From an uncultured Lewinella sp. (GTDB taxonomy: Bacteria; Bacteroidota; Bacteroidia; Chitinophagales; Saprospiraceae), in the NCBI GenBank assembly GCA_913057725.1, contig CAJXOS010000004.1, forward strand, positions 1 to 64,000: a stretch of DNA of 64,000 nucleotides, read 5' to 3'. The stretch's first letter is position 1. The number at the start of each line of letters is the position of its first letter. Made by a program: the position numbers and the translations under genes. This document shows positions 46,683 through 55,855 of the stretch, piece after piece. The notes beneath the pieces were generated by a model. It searched no databases and was not told the DNA's origin. It was given only the letters and a program-made list of their open reading frames with translations.

Positions 46683-47798
46683 ATGAAAAACATCCTTGTC
46701 ATCGCAGCTTTAGCAGCTGTCATCAGTGCATGCACAACACAAGCTCAAAACCAGGCTCAAGCAGCAGAACCTAAAGAGGTACAGGCTGAGGCCGCCCAGG
46801 CCGTAGAATACCAGAACACTGTCTTTGCTACTGGCCCACTGGCTGCTGCCGCAGAAGCAAAGCTTAGTTTCAAAACCGGCGGAATCATCGCCCAGGTCAT
46901 GGTCCGTGAAGGACAAAAAGTTCGCAAAGGGCAACTATTAGCGAAACTAGAGCTGGACGAGATCCAAGCACAAAGCCAGCAAGCTGACCTTGGGGAAGAA
47001 CAAGCCGCCATTACACTTGATAATGCCCGCCTAGCGCTACAACTTGCCGAACGCGACTTCCGAAATGTATCTGGCCTGTATGCCGATAGTGTAGCTACCC
47101 TAGAACAATTGGAAAATGTAGAGGTACAACTCAACAATGCTAAAAACCAATTGGCTGCAGCCGAAAAGGGCCTGGCCTTTAGTCAGCAAGGAGTAGAAGT
47201 GGCACAATTTAATCTCCGCTACAGCAGCATTGTAGCCCCAGCCGATGGTATCATCTTGCGTCAATTCGCTGAGGTGAATGAGCTGGTAGGTCCTGGCACC
47301 CCAATCTTCATGTTTGGTAGCCGCAAAGAGGCACAAGTCGTGAAGGTGGCAGTGACGGACAAAGACATTATCCACCTCAACCTGGGCGACCCTGCCACTA
47401 TACAATTCGATGCTTATCCTCTCGTAGAATTCGCGGGCAACGTACGTGAACTGGCAGGTGCTGCGGATCCCTTCACTGGTACCTACCAAGTAGAAATTGA
47501 ATTGGAGCCGCAAGCCCGTACCCTGGTCAATGGCTTTGTAGGAAGTGTAACCATCTATACGCAACAGAAAACGCCACTGATTAGCATCCCTGTTGATGGC
47601 CTACTGAAGGCTGACGGTGAAATGGGAGAAGTCATGCTCATCGAAGAGGGCAAGGCACGCTTACGCCCAATCGGCATTCATCACATCGAAGATGAAGAGC
47701 TTCTCCTTCGCGAAGGGCTGCAAGCTGGTGAAGTGGTCATCACTGCCGGCGCCAGTTATCTGGAGGAGGGCGACCTCGTTAAGCCAGCCGACCAGTAG
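46683..47798 (+). CDS. RND efflux periplasmic adaptor lipoprotein
   Basis: A membrane-fusion protein linking the RND permease to the TolC channel. 371 residues with a lipoprotein signal, lipobox ISAC (Cys17), so anchored in the inner membrane. The N-terminal lipoyl half-motif 'GGIIAQVMVREGQKVRKGQL' (near residue 65), a coiled-coil hairpin ('NARLALQLAERDFRNVSGLY', about 100-165) and the second lipoyl half 'IVAPADGIILRQFAEVNELV' are all present. Beta-barrel and membrane-proximal domains complete it. 47 bp separate it from the permease gene. No regulator is encoded next to the operon. Confidence 0.93.
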   Translation: MKNILVIAALAAVISACTTQAQNQAQAAEPKEVQAEAAQAVEYQNTVFATGPLAAAAEAKLSFKTGGIIAQVMVREGQKVRKGQLLAKLELDEIQAQSQQADLGEEQAAITLDNARLALQLAERDFRNVSGLYADSVATLEQLENVEVQLNNAKNQLAAAEKGLAFSQQGVEVAQFNLRYSSIVAPADGIILRQFAEVNELVGPGTPIFMFGSRKEAQVVKVAVTDKDIIHLNLGDPATIQFDAYPLVEFAGNVRELAGAADPFTGTYQVEIELEPQARTLVNGFVGSVTIYTQQKTPLISIPVDGLLKADGEMGEVMLIEEGKARLRPIGIHHIEDEELLLREGLQAGEVVITAGASYLEEGDLVKPADQ

Positions 47799-47845
47799 TA
47801 TAATCACCTTCCATTATCACCCCATCCATTTACCAATCCTTCACC

Positions 47846-50800
47846 ATGAATATCCCCGCATTTTCCATCAAGAATTACCAGCTCACCCTTACAGCATTTG
47901 TAATGCTGCTAATAGCTGGCCTATTCTCCTTCATGGGTATGCCTCGTCAGGAGGATCCCGTGTTGGATATCCCCAACACCCTTGTTATTGCTGTATATCC
48001 AGGCGCAAACCCACGTGATATCGAAAGCCAGGTGGTAGACCCCATTGAAGAAGCCATCAAGGAGCTTGACGACCTCAAAGAGCTGCGTACGGTGGTCCGC
48101 GACGGAACGGCCGTTACAGAAGTGGAATTCGAATTTGGTGTAGATCCTGACGATAAGTACGACGAGATTCAGCGCCAGCTCAATCAGCTGAAAGATGTCC
48201 TTCCTTCTGATCTATACAGCCTAGAAGCACGACAGATCAATACCAATACCGTCAACATCTTTCAGATAGCTCTGGTATCTGAAACCGCAGAATACCGACA
48301 GCTTTTGGACGAAGCCGAACGCATCAAAGATCAAATCGAAGGTATCGGAGGCGTTCGCAAAGTAGAATTAGAAGCTTATCCCGAAGAGGAAGTACGCTTG
48401 GCACTGGATCCCGTAAAAATGACCCAAGCCAACCTAAGCATCGATGATATTGAGCGCTCCATAGCGGGCACTAATGCCAACATACCTGGTGGAGCCGTAA
48501 AGGTATCCAACAAGCTTTTTGCCCTCAAGACCTCAGGTGCTTACGAGGATCTAGAGCAGATCCGACAAACCGTCGTTGGAGTTTATCAGGGCAAGTTGGT
48601 TTACCTCAAAGATGTAGCCGATGTTCACTTCACTTACGAAGACGATCGCTGGTTGGCACGGTACAACGGCAAGCCCGCCATGTATATCAATGTCACGCAA
48701 AAGAAAGGAGTCAACATCTTTGATGTGAGCGAACCGGTAAAGGCAGCCTTAGCCGAACACCGCCTACCAGACGACATGCAGATGGCCTACGTCTTTGATC
48801 AGTCTACCGGTGTGCGCGAGCGCGTAAACGGATTCATTGGCAATCTCGGACAAGGTATCCTACTCGTAGGTGTGGTTATCTTCCTATTACTTGGTGTACG
48901 GTCCGCCAGCTTGGTTATGTTGGCCATCCCGCTAAGTATTATGATTGGCCTGTTGGCTGTCGATGGTATGGGCTACGCCCTACAGCAGATGTCTATCGCC
49001 GGTCTGATTGTCGCATTGGGCCTCTTGGTCGATAACTCCATCGCTATTACCGAAAACATAGAACGGCTGCTCGGCAAAGGTCTTAGTCCTACGCAGGCGG
49101 CAGCAGATGGCACCCAGCAGTTGGTTACCCCTATTGGTAGTGCTACGCTTACCACAGTATTGGCCTTTGTACCTATCGTACTCATGCCAGACGTTACTGG
49201 TGCGTTTATCGCGGCCTTGCCAGTCACTGTAATCGCTACCTTGATTGCATCCTATTTAGTGGCCGTCACTTTAACGCCTTTTCTAGCCAGCCGCTTCTTG
49301 AAGCCTCGCCAGGAAAACCAGCAGGACAGTTGGCTATTCCGCCGTCTACGTACCTTCATCCAAGGTCCCTACACGCGTACATTGCAATGGGTTAACAGTC
49401 ATAAATGGGCCACTTTAGGATTAGCAGGACTAGCCTTTGCTGGCGCTATGGCACTATTCCCTCTAGTGGGAGTAAGTTTCTTCCCGAAGGCCGAAAAGCC
49501 TCAGATGCGTATCACGGTTAGTTTGCCGAAAGGCAGCAACCTAGACGCTACTGATCGGGCGGTCAGCTATGTGGAGTCCGTTCTTAATGAATACGACGAG
49601 GTCGACTACTATGCTGCTAATATCGGACATGGCAATCCACGTATCTATTACAACATAGCCCCTACCAACTACAGCAACACCTTCGGGGAGTTGTTCGTCA
49701 CGCTCAAGTCGTATGAGGTAGACGCTTTCTACGCACTACTTGATGACCTACGAGATCGCTTAGGCACCTACACTGCTGCTCGTATCGATGTACGTGAGTT
49801 TGTACAAGGACCGCCGAGCAAGGCTCCTGTAGAAATTCAAGTCCGTGGTGACGACCTGGAGCAACTACAGGCTATAGCACGCCGAGTGGAGCGTATCGTG
49901 CGCGAGACACCAGGCGCGGTAAACATCTCCAATCCCTTGCGCGAAAACAGTACGGATCTACACTTCCAAATCAATCGCGATAAGGCCATGCTCTTTGGCG
50001 TACCGCTATTTACAGTAGACAAGACGATCCGCTCCTTTGTCAATGGTAATACCGTTGGTGTATTCCGCGACTCAGATGGAGAAGACTACAATATAGTGCT
50101 GCGATACAAGGCAGGAGAAGACTTCACACTTGATGACTTCGACCGTCTCAGCATACCTACGATGACGGGCAACTTCTTGCCGCTTCGTCAAGTTGCTAAC
50201 ATCCAGTTTGAGGAGGCTCCAAGCCAGATCGAGCACTACGACAACAAGCGCGTCACTACTATCCTGGCTGACCTGGAGAATGGGTTTACGCTGGACGAAG
50301 TAGTGGGTAAAATCGACGCTCAGTTGGTCAATGAAGAATGGCCGCAAGGTTACAGCTACACCTATCTGGGTGACCTCGCCAACCGCGCCAACTCTTTCGG
50401 CGGCATGGGTATCGCCAGCCTCTTGGCTATCCTGCTCATCGTTGGAGTGCTCATTATTCAGTTCCGGTCATTCACGCAGCCGCTTATCATTCTTACGGCG
50501 CTACCACTGGCCATGATCGGTTCTATCCTGGCACTATTCATTACTGGTATTGCCTTCTCTTTCACGGCATTCATTGGCCTTACCAGTTTGATCGGTATCG
50601 CTATCAACAACAGCATCGTCCTCGTTGATTATGCTAATGCGGTTCGGGCTGAGGGCGCCACTATTCAGGAGGCAGCCATTCAGGCGGGGCAGGTTCGCTT
50701 TATCCCTATTGTGGCCACCACCCTCACCACCATCCTGGGGCTACTCCCACTTACCCTTAACGGCGGCTCGCTATGGGCACCTATGGGTTGGACCATCATT

Positions 50801-50896
50801 GGTGGCTTGCTTACCTCCACCACCTTGGTACTATTGATTGTGCCTTTGCTGTACCAGCTGTTTACCAGCGACAAAACACCAGTACCCACCACCTAA
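47846..50896 (+). CDS. RND-family efflux transporter permease
   Basis: A proton-driven inner-membrane pump of the AcrB/MexB type, 1,016 residues. TM1 is followed by a periplasmic porter domain ('DIESQVVDPIEEAIKELDDL'), TM2-6 from about residue 330 ('GILLVGVVIFLLLGVRSASLV', 'IAGLIVALGLLVDNSIAITE' with the proton-relay Asp), a second periplasmic loop, and TM8-12 ('GLTSLIGIAINNSIVLVDYA' near 900). Note 'NNSIVLVDY' where the first half has 'DNSIAITE', normal for the family. Substrates cannot be read from sequence. A strong terminator 40 bp downstream closes the operon. Confidence 0.96.
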   Translation: MNIPAFSIKNYQLTLTAFVMLLIAGLFSFMGMPRQEDPVLDIPNTLVIAVYPGANPRDIESQVVDPIEEAIKELDDLKELRTVVRDGTAVTEVEFEFGVDPDDKYDEIQRQLNQLKDVLPSDLYSLEARQINTNTVNIFQIALVSETAEYRQLLDEAERIKDQIEGIGGVRKVELEAYPEEEVRLALDPVKMTQANLSIDDIERSIAGTNANIPGGAVKVSNKLFALKTSGAYEDLEQIRQTVVGVYQGKLVYLKDVADVHFTYEDDRWLARYNGKPAMYINVTQKKGVNIFDVSEPVKAALAEHRLPDDMQMAYVFDQSTGVRERVNGFIGNLGQGILLVGVVIFLLLGVRSASLVMLAIPLSIMIGLLAVDGMGYALQQMSIAGLIVALGLLVDNSIAITENIERLLGKGLSPTQAAADGTQQLVTPIGSATLTTVLAFVPIVLMPDVTGAFIAALPVTVIATLIASYLVAVTLTPFLASRFLKPRQENQQDSWLFRRLRTFIQGPYTRTLQWVNSHKWATLGLAGLAFAGAMALFPLVGVSFFPKAEKPQMRITVSLPKGSNLDATDRAVSYVESVLNEYDEVDYYAANIGHGNPRIYYNIAPTNYSNTFGELFVTLKSYEVDAFYALLDDLRDRLGTYTAARIDVREFVQGPPSKAPVEIQVRGDDLEQLQAIARRVERIVRETPGAVNISNPLRENSTDLHFQINRDKAMLFGVPLFTVDKTIRSFVNGNTVGVFRDSDGEDYNIVLRYKAGEDFTLDDFDRLSIPTMTGNFLPLRQVANIQFEEAPSQIEHYDNKRVTTILADLENGFTLDEVVGKIDAQLVNEEWPQGYSYTYLGDLANRANSFGGMGIASLLAILLIVGVLIIQFRSFTQPLIILTALPLAMIGSILALFITGIAFSFTAFIGLTSLIGIAINNSIVLVDYANAVRAEGATIQEAAIQAGQVRFIPIVATTLTTILGLLPLTLNGGSLWAPMGWTIIGGLLTSTTLVLLIVPLLYQLFTSDKTPVPTT

Positions 50897-50936
50897 AAGA
50901 ATTTAGCTATTATCAGTATTCAATCTAGTGTGTTTG

Positions 50937-50965
50937 AGGCGTCCTTTTGTAGGGCGCCTTTTTTA
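50937..50965 (+). terminator. intrinsic terminator of the efflux operon
   Basis: AGGCGTCC pairs with GGGCGCCT (8 bp, one G-U) across a 7-nt loop, followed by six Ts. Confidence 0.85.
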
Positions 50966-50969
50966 TTTG

Positions 50970-51080
50970 GGGCCATGCCCCGCCTTCGCAAGAGGCTTCG
51001 GCGGGCCACCGGGTCATCCGCTCTTATGCCTTCGCTACTGCTGTGGCATACCGCTTCTACCCCTTGTCCGGAGGGTATAA
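50970..51080. repeat. GC-rich palindromic intergenic repeat
   Basis: A chain of short hairpins: GGGG-CCATG-CCCC, CCCGCC...GGCGGG, ATGCC...GGCAT, TACCC...GGGTA, in much more GC-rich DNA than the surroundings. Such elements ('ccgggtcatccgctcttatgcc' type) are, as I recall, scattered between genes in Saprospiria genomes. A degenerate relative sharing TGTGGCATACC lies around 55480-55610. Confidence 0.55.
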
Positions 51081-51240
51081 GCATTAGGTACAACATGTAA
51101 ATGCACCTGTGAATGAAAGTACTTATAAGTTGGAAACGAAAAATGGCTTCCACAGGCTGTGGTTCGCGATAGCGATAGCTTAGAGACGAGCCGAAGAATG
51201 AGGACTCACACAGTAGTTAGGTTTGCTGCAAAATTAATTT

Positions 51241-51426
51241 TCACATAATCTTGTTCATAAGGTGCTTTGTATCAAATCGCCAAAGGAAGGAATTAGCTTT
51301 TTCTTTATTCTCTTTGATAAAATGAAGTGTCAATTGCTTTACTAGACTTTTTACTAATTCTTTCAGTTTATCATCAACTAGACTTTCTTTAGAGCTTCCG
51401 TTGTATTGAAACTTCTTCCCTTTCAC
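51241..51426 (-). CDS. possible 61-aa small protein or gene fragment
   Basis: The frame starts at GTG and reads 'KGKKFQYNGSSKESLVDDKL' then 'KELVKSLVKQLTLHFIKEN', with a plausible Lys-rich amphipathic helix. The open frame continues upstream for 16 more codons (NIGRTKLQNGLILVCS) without an ATG, which hints at a truncated larger gene. I recognise no family. Confidence 0.3.
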   Translation of the reverse strand: MKGKKFQYNGSSKESLVDDKLKELVKSLVKQLTLHFIKENKEKANSFLWRFDTKHLMNKIM

Positions 51427-52612
51427 TGAGCAAACAAGAATAAGTCCATTTTGAAGTTTTGTCCTCCCAATATTTTAGGTAATTAAAACAATCAACACTA
51501 CAATCTATTGTTTATCAACATTTTAAATATTCACAATGAACTGTAAAAACCACACCAGGAATTACTATAAACTTGGCAGTAAATGGTGGCATTTCAGGAG
51601 GAAACGGTACAAAGCGGCAGAGAATGGGAAATACTGCTAGAAAGGCACTCAAAAGGGCTAAATATTCCAGTAGACAGCAGCAGCGAGCAGGTAGCGTACT
51701 TATTCAAGAAGATGATTATCAATTAATTATTCTTTTGAACTACCATTTTGACTAGAGATTTTTTGACAATTAATTTTACATTTTGACGGGCTCTTCAGCT
51801 ACCACAAAAACCGAACCTTACGCTATTAGAAGGGAGAAAAACAAGGCGGAAGAAAAATAGACGCTCATTTTCCAGTTTATCACCTGTATTAATACAAAAG
51901 ACACCCAAGAAACATCATTCACGCCTAAACTGCCATCACATCATTTTAGACAATCATGACCGCATTGGCCATCAATAAATCAGGGCCAGGTAAATGACAA
52001 ATCAGAGGGCCACTTAAGGATCTCTAGCAAACAATAATGCCGGAAAAATAGAATGGAAAAGAGAGTGGAAAAAGCTATCAATATTCCCATTTACAGGGGC
52101 TGCGAAGAAGGGGCAACTAAGGAAAGAATCTGGGAACTATAGAAGGGAAAGACAGGGCGAAGAAAATAAAAATAGGGCCGTTGGTAGTTGTTACCCAATT
52201 ACCAACGGCCTTTGTCTAATTACGGGCTCACTGTGTCAACGGTGATAATACGCGCGCATAGTACTCTTGTGGAATGGGTACAATTTTTCATGATCATGTG
52301 ATACTTTCGCTACCGCTCAATAGAAAACTCCTGGTACAGGGAGGTTCCAGCGGATGCAAGTAGCTTGGGTTAGTAATTTTTTCAATATGTAAGGCTATCA
52401 TTTCCAGCCTTTTGACATATCAAATCTACGATAACCCGAGCCAAATCACACGGACAGTTGACGGCGTTTTGGGAACCTAAGTTTCAACAACTAATAAATA
52501 GTATAATATATAATATTTTGATTATCAGGTAGATAAAAAAGGCAAGGTTGCACCTTAGTACAACCCTGCCCAAAATCATTATTGCATTAATCTTATAGCA
52601 AGTAGCGCTTTG
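51427..52612. other. gene-poor region with purine-rich stretch and a perfect hairpin
   Basis: Nearly 1.2 kb without a convincing gene. A 60-codon frame at 51573-51755 is weak. The plus strand from about 52040 to 52175 is strongly purine-rich. A perfect 11-bp hairpin is annotated separately at 52176-52210. The part after 52490 is AT-rich with TATAATATATAAT runs. Confidence 0.4.
52176..52210 (+). terminator. perfect 11-bp hairpin with TTTGTCT tail
   Basis: GGCCGTTGGTA (52176-52186) pairs exactly with TACCAACGGCC (52200-52210) across 13 nt, then TTTGTCT. It has the look of a terminator, yet no gene lies upstream on the plus strand for over a kilobase, so it may end an unannotated RNA. On the minus strand it would be preceded by AAAAATAAAAA and could serve as a bidirectional terminator after the Cys-rich small gene. 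Confidence 0.55.
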
Positions 52613-53044
52613 CTAAGCTACTTTCCGGTTTTGCTTGGGACTAGCTTGCACAGGACAACAAGAAAGTCTCAGCTTAATCGTTTTTTTCTTTCGCATTACT
52701 GGGTAAGAACCTACTGCGATGAAGCTCTCTTGGATACCCAGTTTCTTACACAGCCATCGCGGAAGCATAAAACGCTCCTGTACATGGAACGATCTGTGTT
52801 CGAAGCGTTCTCTACATTCACGGTTCGAGAACTGATCAAAAGGGAGTGTAAGTTCGATTTCCCCTACACCATACTCACAATACCCTTTGTAAACCGGGCA
52901 AGTGAACTTTTCCTTTAAGGACAGATGATAAGGGAGCATCTTACAAACTCCATTTCCCGCACAAGAGCTGGAAGGCATACCGAAGATTACCTTTACCTCT
53001 ATTAGAGATTCACGTCGGTTACCTCCCTCCGTTATTTCTTTCAT
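52613..53044 (-). CDS. 143-aa cysteine-containing protein of unknown function
   Basis: The start was taken at ATG 53044 (MKEITEGG); the open frame reaches a TTG at 53062. After a short lead the protein reads 'IEVKVIFGMPSSSCAGNGVC' near residue 15-35, with further Cys in 'FTCPVYKGYCEYG', 'RECRERF' and 'WLCKKLG', then 'ESFIAVGSYPV'. The pattern of a beta strand, a 'C.GNGVC' knuckle, and a 'LP..L...LGI....I..G.YPV' ending matches a family of small Bacteroidota proteins that I recall but cannot name. The Cys cluster could bind a metal or form disulfides. No signal peptide. The gene is flanked by gene-poor DNA on the left. Confidence 0.65.
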   Translation of the reverse strand: MKEITEGGNRRESLIEVKVIFGMPSSSCAGNGVCKMLPYHLSLKEKFTCPVYKGYCEYGVGEIELTLPFDQFSNRECRERFEHRSFHVQERFMLPRWLCKKLGIQESFIAVGSYPVMRKKKTIKLRLSCCPVQASPKQNRKVA

Positions 53045-53286
53045 ATCGGAGTCAGAATTCAAAACTATGCTTATGATAGCGGGATGACTTTCGAGTTATT
53101 GCAAGATAAGGTAAGAAGAAGGGTAAAATCAAGACAAAAACCTCCTTTTTGTCCGGGTAATTCCTCGTAGACTGAACAAGCTCTATAAAAACAAATGACT
53201 GATAAACAACGCCTTAAACCTTTTTAAAAAAGACAAAAAGCCATCATTTATCAGCCACTTTTTTGCTCAAAAAATGAGCCTTAGAA

Positions 53287-54831
53287 TTAGGAGCCGAACT
53301 TTTGGGAATTACGTCCCTTGTAGATTTTGAGGGTTACCGTTTCAATAGAAATATCCCATAGCTTCTCGTAGGGAAGGATCTCAATCTTATACGTTTGGCT
53401 AGCGTTCTCCAATGGAATAGCCTGTAGTTTTTTCATATAAGTTGCTGCCTTGCGCTCTACAGCTGCTCGGTGGAAGTTGCCGGCGGGGAAGCATAGCAAC
53501 ATTTTTAGGAAATAATAGGACCGCAACGTCTCTGCCTTGTGCAAATAACGTGCGCAGTATTTCTGCAGACTATCAAATTTGTCGATGGCCACATTGTACT
53601 TCTCTTGCTCAATCAATAGCAAAATCTGTACGACTAGAATGGCAATATTCATACCGCGTTTATCCTTGGAGAAAATGGGTGTTTCATTCATGAAACGGCC
53701 CAAGCGGAACTTAGAAAACTCTGCTTCGTTTTCCACTTTTAGGTGTTCGGTCCGGTACAAGTAGTACAAGTACGCCCAGAATATCGTCCAGATTTCCTGA
53801 ACATTCTCAGGCAGATGTTTGAAACGATTATTCTTGATTACCTCCACATAAATACGGTAGGCCTCATTGTACTCTCCACTATGCATTGCCAGAAGGAAAT
53901 ACAATTCCTGGTATTTGAACCAATTGAAGCTACCCGTAGTCTGTAAACTCAAACACTTCTGTGCAATACGGTGCCCATCCTCAAACCGACCTAGCTGTGT
54001 ACATGCCAATAATTGATAGTAGTAGGCAATTTGTAAAGGGGTAGCAGCAGTATAGTCCTTTCCTTCAAAGAATGTTGCCATCTCCTCCCCTACTGTATAC
54101 ACCTGGTCGAAATTATTATCCATACTCTGACGAATCAGGCGCAGTAGATAATAGTACATATTTAGTCTGTAGGATTCCGACTGCTTGCAGTAGGTAGCCA
54201 ATTCGGCGATCGCTTCTTCTACCTGTTGCACCAGGTGTTCTTTGCGCTCCTTACTATTGACGAATTCGATCATTGCGTCGGTATAATGCCGTTCTGCAAT
54301 ATTCTCCCAACGGCAAATCGCTTCGTAACGCTCATACTGTTCCCGATAGATACGATACTGCTTGGCGTCGCCCATCTGCGCACCAAAATGAAGCCGCAAT
54401 ACACGACAAACATCTCGGCTGAGTTCGGTGAACTCAAACTTTTCTGCATAGCGCAATACCTTACGAGCTAGTTCCAGGGAACTCTGATAAGCATTCTTAC
54501 CTAACAGGATATTTACTGCTGCCCAGTCTTTGTAGCATTCGTAATAGGCCGACTGTCTATCGGTGTAATGATTCTTCTTAGCATCGATGAAGAAAACAGA
54601 ATTAAGCATGCGCTGTTTGAGCGCAGCCTTAAGTTTGCGGTAGTTACTACCACCTTTCTGTTCAGAATAGAAGTGCTCTGCAGCCTGTTGATCAGTGTCA
54701 AAAGCTCCCTCCGTAAGCAAGTAGTAGAATTCATTAATCTTAGATTCCTTGTGTTTCCGAACATCTAAGACTTCTATCGACTTCGCTTTATTACGGGTGA
54801 GTAAAAGAGCTAGTTCCTTTAAGGTGTCCAC
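53287..54831 (-). CDS. all-helical protein of unknown function, family 2 copy A
   Basis: A 514-residue protein from a GTG at 54831 (DTLKELALLLTRNKAKSIEV follows). No named domain; TPR-like helices throughout, no signal peptide or TM. Blocks shared with the gene at 55856-57373: 'NYRKLKAALKQRMLNSVFFI', 'WAAVNILLGKNA', 'PLQIAYYYQLL', 'FNWFKYQELYFLLAMHSGEY', 'EFSKFRLGRFMNETPIFSKD' and 'FHRAAVERKAATYMKKL'. The two copies lie on the same strand, 1 kb apart. Their layout echoes family 1 (41.9-45.1 kb). Such expanded helical families may be scaffolds or regulators; nothing in the sequence says which. Confidence 0.8.
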   Translation of the reverse strand: MDTLKELALLLTRNKAKSIEVLDVRKHKESKINEFYYLLTEGAFDTDQQAAEHFYSEQKGGSNYRKLKAALKQRMLNSVFFIDAKKNHYTDRQSAYYECYKDWAAVNILLGKNAYQSSLELARKVLRYAEKFEFTELSRDVCRVLRLHFGAQMGDAKQYRIYREQYERYEAICRWENIAERHYTDAMIEFVNSKERKEHLVQQVEEAIAELATYCKQSESYRLNMYYYLLRLIRQSMDNNFDQVYTVGEEMATFFEGKDYTAATPLQIAYYYQLLACTQLGRFEDGHRIAQKCLSLQTTGSFNWFKYQELYFLLAMHSGEYNEAYRIYVEVIKNNRFKHLPENVQEIWTIFWAYLYYLYRTEHLKVENEAEFSKFRLGRFMNETPIFSKDKRGMNIAILVVQILLLIEQEKYNVAIDKFDSLQKYCARYLHKAETLRSYYFLKMLLCFPAGNFHRAAVERKAATYMKKLQAIPLENASQTYKIEILPYEKLWDISIETVTLKIYKGRNSQKFGS

Positions 54832-55000
54832 GGTAAGTCCCTTTTAATGCAAATAATGATTAAAATCCTGTATCCTGACAAAAACTACATGTACAAGCAA
54901 AGTTAAAATTGCACTGCACATTGATCATACTCCACTATTGATGCTAAACAGCATCCATAGCAAGTTTCGAAATGTAATCATGTAGGGATCCAAGACCACC

Positions 55001-55133
55001 AACTAGCAAGAGTGCTAGTTAAGGAAAGTCCCCGCCTTAGTACATAACCAAAGTAGGGGCTTTCCACTAGAAGGGGGGAAGTTGACTATCTCAAAGCTCT
55101 TCTGGCGGGAGGTCAACCCAGCCGTCTTTTTTT
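55001..55133 (+). ncRNA. candidate structured RNA with competing hairpins and terminator
   Basis: Three features in 133 bp: a perfect 8-bp hairpin AACTAGCA-AGAG-TGCTAGTT (55001-55020); a long stem GGAAAGTCCCC/GGGGCTTTCC (55023-55065) whose outer part CTAGT (55016-55020) can pair with ACTAG (55066-55070), so it competes with hairpin 1; and GTTGAC/GTCAAC (55081-55117) overlapping a terminator stem GGCGGG/CCCaGCC (55104-55123) followed by seven Ts. It has no coding potential. The T-run is on the plus strand, which argues for a plus-strand RNA, but no promoter was identified. It could alternatively be part of the leader of the minus-strand gene that starts at 54831. Confidence 0.45.
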
Positions 55134-55855
55134 CATGTGATTGTTGAGATTATCACTTGTTGCATCAAAGTTAGTGGCACTAAAACCGGAAAACAAAAAC
55201 AACAAACCACTTACCGTTACACCTTAGATTAACCCAAAAGATCAATCTAAAATTACAACAATCTAAAAATCAACTTATTAACTTGAGAAATTCTTCCTCA
55301 CCTTAGTCTAAAAAATTAGACCTGGTGGCAGCCACATGGGCCAGTAGTTTCAACAATAATGATTCTTTTCTCCGCATCCCACAAAGCGGAACGCTTTAGG
55401 TCAATTTGTCCGTTTTTCATTTTTCATGTGATTTATCCCGTGATTGAAGGGCACAGCCAAGGCTGGTGCCATGTTGTATCGCATTTAGTTCTTTTCTGAG
55501 TCGCAACCGCAGAGGAGGAATACTTGTACACCATAGCGCTACCGCACCATTTGTGGCATACCATACTTGTGTTGTTCAGTTCGTTCTCCTGCCCGGAGAA
55601 TCGGGATAGTGTTTCAAAAATGGACTAGCTCTCAGGAATAGACATACTGATAATCAGCCTGCCGAAAATCTGGGCAAGTCTCACTTTGATAAGACGGAAT
55701 TGAAAAAAGAATAAGCGTACTCGAACAAACCAACTGAGAATAGTATAGTAGCTGGGCATGTCAAATACAGGTAGGTAGTATAGCTTTTGTGCGCTCTCTG
55801 TTTGGGTATTACAAATATATGAAAATATTTTTAATATACAATGAAGCTACTGGAA
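55134..55855. other. 722-bp intergenic region, no gene
   Basis: Contains a small perfect hairpin GTCTAA-AAAA-TTAGAC (55306-55321) followed by GTGG-CAG-CCAC (about 55325-55335), and a degenerate copy of the palindromic intergenic repeat near 55480-55610 (CGCAACCGCAGAGG, TGTGGCATACC, CCGGAGAATCGGG). A 66-codon plus-strand frame at 55841 is a shadow of the adjacent gene's end. Nothing else is supported. Confidence 0.45.

Noticed and set aside
51573-51755. 60-codon plus-strand frame
   Set aside because: Weak start, low-complexity Arg/Gln-rich sequence and no recognisable feature in a gene-poor stretch.
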